Positions 5,463-10,560 of a stretch of DNA of 10,560 nt are shown here, piece by piece. Numbering within the stretch: position 1 is the stretch's first letter; every line of letters starts with the position of its first letter. The notes beneath the pieces were generated by a model. It had not been told where the DNA came from and made no database searches. It worked only from the letters and a program-made list of their open reading frames with translations. This DNA is from Dasytiphilus stammeri_B (lineage in GTDB: Bacteria > Pseudomonadota > Gammaproteobacteria > Enterobacterales > Enterobacteriaceae), in assembly GCA_037083765.1 (NCBI GenBank), contig JBAPLS010000017.1, positions 1 through 10,560 on the forward strand, given 5' to 3'. Both the position numbers and the translations under genes were made by a program.

Positions 5463-5791
5463 GAAGAATGAAGGGAATATATTCTTGGATTTTGTTGCGA
5501 GTTTCGGCCCTGCTGATAGCCCTCTACCTACTCTATCTAATAATTTTCTGGTTTTTAAATGTAGAAAAAATGAATTATGTCATTTGGAGAGATTTCTTTG
5601 CTTCTGCCAGGACAAAATGTTTCACATCATTAACTTTATTATCTATTCTAGTTCATGGTGTAATTGGGATCTGGCAAGTTTTAACTGATTATGTCCAGTT
5701 ACGGGCAATACGTATAATATTACAATTAGTAAACTTTATCCTCCTATTAGGATATGTGGTGTATGGAATGGTAGTAATCTGGAGTGTATAA
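5456..5791 (+). CDS. sdhD: succinate dehydrogenase membrane anchor SdhD
   Basis: Second hydrophobic anchor of complex II, pairing with SdhC around haem b and the quinone site. The 111 residues match E. coli SdhD (115 aa) with a slightly shorter N-terminus. Three helices lie at about 11-33, 52-75 and 84-108. His67 in SILVHGVIG and the quinone-site Asp78-Tyr79 in WQVLTDYV (E. coli Asp82-Tyr83) are present. The ATG at 5456 lies inside the end of sdhC and has AGGA 8 nt upstream; a later ATG at codon 5 is less likely given family length. The 7-bp overlap with sdhC suggests translational coupling. The stop is two bases before sdhA. Confidence 0.95.
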   Translation: MVRRMKGIYSWILLRVSALLIALYLLYLIIFWFLNVEKMNYVIWRDFFASARTKCFTSLTLLSILVHGVIGIWQVLTDYVQLRAIRIILQLVNFILLLGYVVYGMVVIWSV

Positions 5792-5793
5792 TA

Positions 5794-7569
5794 ATGCATT
5801 TTACCGTTAAAGAATTTGATGCGATTGTTATCGGAGGAGGCGGAGCTGGAATGAGAGCTGCGTTACAGATCACCAAAAATGGTGATAATAATTGTGCTCT
5901 GTTGTCTAAAGTATTTCCTACTCGTTCCCATACAGTCTCTGCACAAGGAGGAATAACCGTTGCTTTAGGAAATAACCATATCGATAATTGGGAATGGCAT
6001 ATGTACGATACTGTCAAAGGTTCGGACTATCTGGGGGATCAAGATGCTATTGAATATATGTGTAAAAATGGTCCCGAAGTTATTTTGGAATTAGAACATA
6101 TGGGACTGCCATTTTCAAGAAATACAAATGGTAAAATATATCAACGCCCATTTGGCGGACAGACCATCAATTTTGGTTCTGAACAAGCCGCTCGGACCGC
6201 GGCAGCCTCCGATCGTACTGGGCATGCATTATTACACACCCTGTATCAGCAAAACCTCAAAAATAATACTTGCATTTTTTCCGAATGGTATGCTCTTGAT
6301 TTAGTCAAAAATCAGGATGGTAGTATTGTGGGATGTACTGCTTTATGCATCGAAACGGGGGAAATAGTGTATTTTAAATCTCGTGCTACTATTTTAGCTA
6401 CTGGAGGCGCGGGAAGAATTTATCAGTCGACAACTAATGCCCATATTAATACTGGAGATGGAATTGGAATGGCAATTCGCGCCGGGGTTCCGGTTCAAGA
6501 TATGGAAATGTGGCAGTTTCATCCTACCGGAATTGCGGGATCAGGAATATTAATTACGGAGGCGTGTCGAGGTGAGGGAGGATATTTATTTAATAGAAAT
6601 GGGGAACGTTTTATGGAATTTTATGCCCCCAAGGCTAAGGATTTAGCGAGTCGTGATGTGATATCACGTGCCATAATGCTGGAAATCAGAGAACAACGAG
6701 GTTATGAAGAAAGTTTATGGGGTCCACATGTAAAATTAAAATTAGATCATTTAGAAAGAGAAATGATTGAGAATCGTTTACCAGGAATCCTGGAATTATC
6801 CCGTACTTTTGCTCACGTAGATCCTACTAAAGAACCCATTCCAGTGTTACCTACATGCCATTACATGATGGGAGGTGTTCCCACTAAAATTACCGGTCAA
6901 GTTATCACTGTTAATGAAAAAGGGGAAGATGTTATTATCCCGGGACTTTTTGCAGTAGGAGAAAGTGCCTGCGTATCCGTACATGGGGCCAATCGTCTAG
7001 GTGGAAATTCCTTACTTGATATAGTGGTATTTGGTCGTGCCGTAGGTTTGCATCTACGTAAATTTATTCAAGAACAAGGACCAATTCGTCCTGCTTCTGG
7101 GGAAGAAATTTTATGTTCCTTAAAAAGATTCAAACGATGGAAGCATAATCAACAAGGTAAAGAAGATCCAGTAGCTATCCGGAAAATATTACAATCTTGT
7201 ATGCAACATCATTTTTCGGTGTTTCGTGAAGGAAAAAACATGGAAAAAGGCCTGGCAAAATTAAGAGTCCTTCGTGAACGTTTAAAATACGCTTCGTTTC
7301 AAGATAATTCTAATAGTTTTAATACTCATCGGGTAGAATGTCTAGAATTAGATAATTTGATGGAAACTGCTTATATTACGGCTTTGTCGGCAATTTTTCG
7401 TACTGAAAGTAGAGGAGCACATAGTCGTTATGATTACCCTGAGAGAGATGACCACCATTGGTTATGTCATAGCTTATATCTTCCGCAAAAAAAATGCATG
7501 ATGCGACGCAAAGTGAACATGCAACCCCAATTTCGTGAAGGCTTTCCTCCCAAAGTCCGGACATATTGA
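5794..7569 (+). CDS. sdhA: succinate dehydrogenase flavoprotein subunit SdhA
   Basis: Catalytic subunit on the cytoplasmic face of complex II; oxidises succinate to fumarate with covalently bound FAD. The 591 residues align with E. coli SdhA (588 aa). The FAD-binding GGGGAG loop is at 14-19, and the covalent FAD site is His46 in RSHTVSAQGG. Substrate and proton-transfer residues are all found: His243 (FHPTG), Arg287 (SRDV; E. coli Arg286), His356 (TCHYMMGG) and Arg401 (GANRLGG). The C-terminal helical region and the tail FPPKVRTY are intact. GGAG 9 nt before the ATG lies inside sdhD. An A8 run at about 7487-7494, near the 3' end, is in frame. It is followed by sdhB after 26 bp. Confidence 0.98.
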   Translation: MHFTVKEFDAIVIGGGGAGMRAALQITKNGDNNCALLSKVFPTRSHTVSAQGGITVALGNNHIDNWEWHMYDTVKGSDYLGDQDAIEYMCKNGPEVILELEHMGLPFSRNTNGKIYQRPFGGQTINFGSEQAARTAAASDRTGHALLHTLYQQNLKNNTCIFSEWYALDLVKNQDGSIVGCTALCIETGEIVYFKSRATILATGGAGRIYQSTTNAHINTGDGIGMAIRAGVPVQDMEMWQFHPTGIAGSGILITEACRGEGGYLFNRNGERFMEFYAPKAKDLASRDVISRAIMLEIREQRGYEESLWGPHVKLKLDHLEREMIENRLPGILELSRTFAHVDPTKEPIPVLPTCHYMMGGVPTKITGQVITVNEKGEDVIIPGLFAVGESACVSVHGANRLGGNSLLDIVVFGRAVGLHLRKFIQEQGPIRPASGEEILCSLKRFKRWKHNQQGKEDPVAIRKILQSCMQHHFSVFREGKNMEKGLAKLRVLRERLKYASFQDNSNSFNTHRVECLELDNLMETAYITALSAIFRTESRGAHSRYDYPERDDHHWLCHSLYLPQKKCMMRRKVNMQPQFREGFPPKVRTY

Positions 7570-7595
7570 GAGAGATGGATGGAGCAATACACAAA

Positions 7596-8309
7596 ATGAA
7601 CTTAAAATTTTCTATTTATCGCTATAACTCAGAAACTGATCACAAGCCCCGAATGCAAGATTATGTTTTAAGGATAGACGATTGGCGTCATGATATGGTG
7701 CTGTTAGATGCCCTGTTACTTATAAAAGAACAAGATCCTACCCTATCTTTTCGTAGATCTTGTAGGGAAGGAGTCTGTGGATCTGATGGTGTAAATATTA
7801 ATGGAAAAAATGGTTTGGCTTGTATAACTCCTATTTCTTCTCTCCTGAAAAATAAGAAGAAAATTATTGTCCGCCCTTTACCAGGACTACCAGTAATACG
7901 TGATCTTATTGTTGATCTGGATATCTTTTACCGGCAGTATAAAAAAATTAAACCTTATCTGTTAAATGATACAGTTCCCGTCCGCGAATATTTGCAAACT
8001 CCTACCCAACGTGAAAAGTTAAATGGTTTATATGAATGTATTTTATGTGCTTGTTGTTCTACAGCATGTCCTTCATTTTGGTGGAATCCTGACAAGTTCA
8101 TCGGGCCCGCTGGATTATTAACAGCTTATCGTTTTTTGGTAGATAATAGAGATAAGGCCATGGAAAAACGATTGGAAGATCTTAATGATGCTTTTAGTGT
8201 ATTTCGTTGTCATAATATTATGAATTGTCTCAATGTGTGTCCTAAGAAATTAAATCCTACACGAGCTATTAATAATATTAAGTTAATGTTATTAAAAAGA
8301 ACTCTTTAA
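7596..8309 (+). CDS. sdhB: succinate dehydrogenase iron-sulfur subunit SdhB
   Basis: Carries electrons from the SdhA flavin to quinone through three clusters. The 237 residues match E. coli SdhB (238 aa). [2Fe-2S] ligands are Cys56, Cys61, Asp64 and Cys76 (the Asp in third place is usual in this family). The second ferredoxin-like domain holds CILCACC..CP (Cys148, 151, 154, 158) and CHNIMNCLNVCP (Cys205, 211, 215), supplying the [4Fe-4S] and [3Fe-4S] clusters. The frame opens 10 codons earlier at a TTG overlapping the sdhA stop, but the homologous N-terminus (RLEFSIYRY in E. coli) places the start at ATG 7596, with GGAG 11 nt before it. Last gene of the sdh operon; sucA follows after 81 bp. 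Confidence 0.97.
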   Translation: MNLKFSIYRYNSETDHKPRMQDYVLRIDDWRHDMVLLDALLLIKEQDPTLSFRRSCREGVCGSDGVNINGKNGLACITPISSLLKNKKKIIVRPLPGLPVIRDLIVDLDIFYRQYKKIKPYLLNDTVPVREYLQTPTQREKLNGLYECILCACCSTACPSFWWNPDKFIGPAGLLTAYRFLVDNRDKAMEKRLEDLNDAFSVFRCHNIMNCLNVCPKKLNPTRAINNIKLMLLKRTL

Positions 8310-8348
8310 TTTTATCAAGTTACATGTTATTGATTTTTAATCGAGTAA

Positions 8349-8373
8349 ACACTACAACACACAATAGTGTGTT
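8349..8373 (+). promoter_or_regulatory. alternative hairpins between sdhB and sucA
   Basis: AACACAC (8356-8362) and GTGTGTT (8367-8373) form a 7-bp stem with a 4-nt loop. ACACTA (8349-8354) and TAGTGT (8365-8370) form a competing 6-bp stem sharing the right arm. The structure ends 4 bases before the sucA Shine-Dalgarno AAGG (8378-8381). There is no T run, so it is not a terminator. It might be an RNase processing or translation-control site within an sdh-suc transcript. Confidence 0.3.
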
Positions 8374-8390
8374 AATTAAGGTATGGAAAA

Positions 8391-10271
8391 ATGCACAACA
8401 GTGCCATGAAGAACTGGCTTGAAACTTCTTGGATGGCGGGAGATAACAAGTTATGGATAGAGCATCTCTATAATAATTTTTTAATAGATTCTCATTCGGT
8501 AGACCCGACATGGTTTTCGGTATTTAAGAATCTTTCTACTTTAAAAGATCTGAATCAGGGGTTACCAAAAACTAACGATCATAATATTAATGTACCTACC
8601 CAGATAAGATTAATTCAATTAATTGAGTACTTTCGATCCCATGGTCACCAGCAAGCTAATCTAGATCCGCTGGGATTATGGAGACCAGATGTACCTAATC
8701 TTGATTCCCAATTTTATAATATCACTGAGCGCGATTCTCATACATGGTTCAATGTAGAGTCAGGTTTGACTTTGAACAAATCGAAAGCTATGACAGTAGC
8801 AGATATTTATAATACCCTGAAAAAAATATACTGTGGATCCATTGGGATTGAATATATGCATCTATCCAATCTAAAGGAAAAAATGTGGCTGCAGCACTAT
8901 ATTGAATCTTCAGGAGAATCGAGAATTTTTACTCAGAGGGAAAAGATAATTTTTCTCCAAGATCTAACTTCGGCTGAAGGAATAGAACTCTATTTAGGTA
9001 ATAAATTTCCCGGATCTAAACGTTTTTCCCTCGAAGGAGGTGATGCATTATTACCAATGATGAAAGAAATAGTACGTTATGCGTCGAAACGAAGCATAAG
9101 TGATATAATTTTTGGTATGGCCCACCGCGGACGTCTTAATGTACTTGTAAATATTTTTGGCAAAAAAACTAAAGATTTATTAGATGAATTTGTGGGGGGG
9201 GGAAATAAATTTTATGGGAGTGGAGATGTTAAATATCATCTGGGTTATACCTCGGATATCAAAACTAAAAATGGTAGAAAAATTCATCTCGTTTTGAAAT
9301 TTAATCCGTCTCACCTGGAAATTATTAATCCCGTAGTTATGGGTTCCGTCCGGGCACTATTAGATAGCATTAATGAAAAAAGAGATCTTTATCCAGTATT
9401 GCCCATTACTATTCATGGTGATGCAGCGATCATAGGACAAGGTATAATGCAAGAAACTTTAAATATGTCCAAACTGCGTGGTTATGAAGTAGGGGGAACA
9501 ATCCGGATAGTGATAAATAATCAAATTGGATTTACTACCTCAGTGAAAGAAGGACGAACTAGCCAGTACTGTACTGATATTGGAAAAATGGTACAAGCAC
9601 CGATATTACATGTTAATGCAGATGATATAGAAGCAAGTATTTTTGCTACTCGGTTAGCGTTAAATTACCGGACTCTCTTTAAGAAAGATGTATTTATAGA
9701 TTTAGTATGTTATCGACGTCATGGACATAATGAGGCTGATGAACCTAGTGCTACTCAGCCTGTTATGTATCAAATTATACAGAATCATCCTACCAGTCGT
9801 AAAATTTATGTTGATAAATTAATTCAGGAACAAGTAATTAGTATAAAAGAAGCTCAGAATATGGTCGATCACTATCGGTCATCGTTACAGCAAGGTGAAT
9901 GCGTAGTATCTGAGATATGTAAGGACAAAAAGAACGTAAAACATCCTCTATTTTTCCATCAGGCAGAACTAGATCATGAAGAAAAAAACTTAGAACTTGA
10001 TATCATGAAGTTAAAAACACTGGCCAAATGCATTAGTTCAGTACCTAAATCTATCAAGATGCATCCAAGAGTAGCAAAAATATATCAGGCTCGTTCTGAA
10101 ATGGCAGAGGTTCAGAGACCTTTAGATTGGAGTACCGCAGAAAATCTTGCGTATGCAACATTAGTAGACAAGGGAATTGATATCCGCATAACAGGTGAAG
10201 ATGTAGGAAGAAAAATCTTTCCTAGAAACATAATTTTGAAATATATCAGTTTTTNGTCGAATACGGGATGA
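8391..10271 (+). CDS. sucA: 2-oxoglutarate dehydrogenase E1 component SucA (3' part missing)
   Basis: Thiamine-diphosphate-dependent E1 subunit of the 2-oxoglutarate dehydrogenase complex, converting 2-oxoglutarate toward succinyl-CoA with SucB and Lpd. Start ATG 8391 (MHNSAMKNWLETSW; E. coli MQNSALKAWL) has AAGG 9 nt upstream. The N-terminal domain includes the YRFRGHQHANLDPLGLW-type block near residue 80. The active-site His245 lies in GMAHRGRLNVL (E. coli His260). The cofactor motif runs from HGDAA (Asp344) to NNQIGFTT, and CYRRHGHNEADEPSATQP is intact. Alignment is good to Arg607 (about 10211), roughly two thirds of the usual 933 aa. After GEDVGR the expected FFHRHAVIH block dissolves and N bases begin at 10255, so the TGA at 10269-10271 is most likely a sequencing artefact. 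A G9 run lies at 9194-9202, in frame here. Confidence 0.93.
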   Translation: MHNSAMKNWLETSWMAGDNKLWIEHLYNNFLIDSHSVDPTWFSVFKNLSTLKDLNQGLPKTNDHNINVPTQIRLIQLIEYFRSHGHQQANLDPLGLWRPDVPNLDSQFYNITERDSHTWFNVESGLTLNKSKAMTVADIYNTLKKIYCGSIGIEYMHLSNLKEKMWLQHYIESSGESRIFTQREKIIFLQDLTSAEGIELYLGNKFPGSKRFSLEGGDALLPMMKEIVRYASKRSISDIIFGMAHRGRLNVLVNIFGKKTKDLLDEFVGGGNKFYGSGDVKYHLGYTSDIKTKNGRKIHLVLKFNPSHLEIINPVVMGSVRALLDSINEKRDLYPVLPITIHGDAAIIGQGIMQETLNMSKLRGYEVGGTIRIVINNQIGFTTSVKEGRTSQYCTDIGKMVQAPILHVNADDIEASIFATRLALNYRTLFKKDVFIDLVCYRRHGHNEADEPSATQPVMYQIIQNHPTSRKIYVDKLIQEQVISIKEAQNMVDHYRSSLQQGECVVSEICKDKKNVKHPLFFHQAELDHEEKNLELDIMKLKTLAKCISSVPKSIKMHPRVAKIYQARSEMAEVQRPLDWSTAENLAYATLVDKGIDIRITGEDVGRKIFPRNIILKYISFXSNTG

Positions 10272-10560
10272 AGATGTTTTCAAACTNTCTGGTCCTTGTT
10301 GAATTGTTCTTCTTATTGAACTCACTCCNACCTGCAAAAATNAAACTGTTATTTAAGNCTGGGATCACAGCAAGAGAGAANCGGTTTACTGGTGAAAGAG
10401 NGATAAANCATNTAGACCAGCTGTNTCACNTNGCGGCCACCAGNTAAACTTCCNTAGTGTAGAATTCTTCTNACAATCTANTACGNATTTGCNTTCGCTA
10501 AAATTGCCAAAAGCGCATGCGCTGACAATGCAAAAGAGGACAGTGCTATCATTACGTGAA
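10212..10560. other. low-quality tail, no reliable annotation
   Basis: About 18 N bases are scattered from 10255 to 10493, and the reading frame of SucA cannot be followed through it in any frame. The remainder of sucA is expected here. A few bases such as GAATACGGG resemble the expected EYGY block, but too little agrees to align. The last 67 bases lack N and are open in more than one frame, without a recognisable product. Most likely the noisy end of a sequencing read or contig. Confidence 0.7.

Noticed and set aside
5736..6017. 93-codon minus-strand frame over the start of sdhA
   Set aside because: Shadow of sdhA, whose own reading is an end-to-end family match.
7566..7595. 10-codon N-terminal extension of sdhB from TTG overlapping the sdhA stop
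   Set aside because: Homologues start at the MxLxFSIYRY block; ATG at 7596 has its own GGAG.
10494..10560. Last 67 bases read as a separate gene or foreign sequence
   Set aside because: Open in several frames without a recognisable motif and adjoining unreliable sequence; no support.
1..10560. CRISPR arrays, insertion sequences, prophage or toxin-antitoxin genes
   Set aside because: Looked for on both strands; no direct-repeat arrays, transposase motifs or such genes were seen.

Overview
The window is AT-rich DNA from a gammaproteobacterium. Its proteins read almost residue for residue like Enterobacterales (E. coli-type) GlnS, FldA, YbgI, SdhCDAB and SucA. Gene order follows the E. coli path metT-leuW-gln tRNAs / glnS / fldA / ybgI / sdhCDAB / sucA, but nearly everything that lies between these genes in E. 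coli is missing: asnB, the nag genes, fur, seqA, pgm, phr, gltA and others. This colinear but stripped layout, with AT-rich codon use, long homopolymers and slack intergenic DNA, is typical of a host-restricted, probably insect-associated, symbiont with a reduced genome. No species is named because the sequence alone does not settle it.

Layout. Positions 1-235 hold the start of a leftward tRNA operon: tRNA-Met (elongator), tRNA-Leu(UAG), and the first 18 nt of tRNA-Gln cut by the window edge. A good sigma70-type promoter lies just upstream at 253-282. glnS (456-2135, +) converges on fldA (2179-2724, -). A 605-bp stretch without a recognisable gene follows (2725-3329). Next is ybgI (3330-4073, +), which converges on a leftward pair: a DsbB-family gene (4091-4690) and, just upstream of it, a 50-codon DUF5993-like membrane peptide gene (4717-4868) whose frame is broken inside a run of 11 A. 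A strong sigma70-type promoter (4948-4976) then drives rightward sdhC-sdhD-sdhA-sdhB (5082-8309), followed by sucA (8391 onward).

The genes on the right act together. SdhCDAB is the membrane succinate:quinone oxidoreductase, joining the TCA cycle to the respiratory chain, and SucA is the E1 subunit of 2-oxoglutarate dehydrogenase, which supplies succinyl-CoA two steps earlier. All catalytic and cofactor residues checked in Sdh are present. The citrate synthase gene gltA, which faces sdhC in E. coli, is not here; the DsbB/DUF5993 pair occupies that place.

Sequence quality is good up to about 10210. Beyond that the SucA reading falls apart and many N bases appear, so the last ~350 bp should be treated as unreliable, not as evidence of a broken gene.

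The most interesting item is the frameshifted DUF5993-like gene. Both halves match the family pattern and are split exactly at an A11 tract, which makes it a candidate for rescue by transcriptional slippage.
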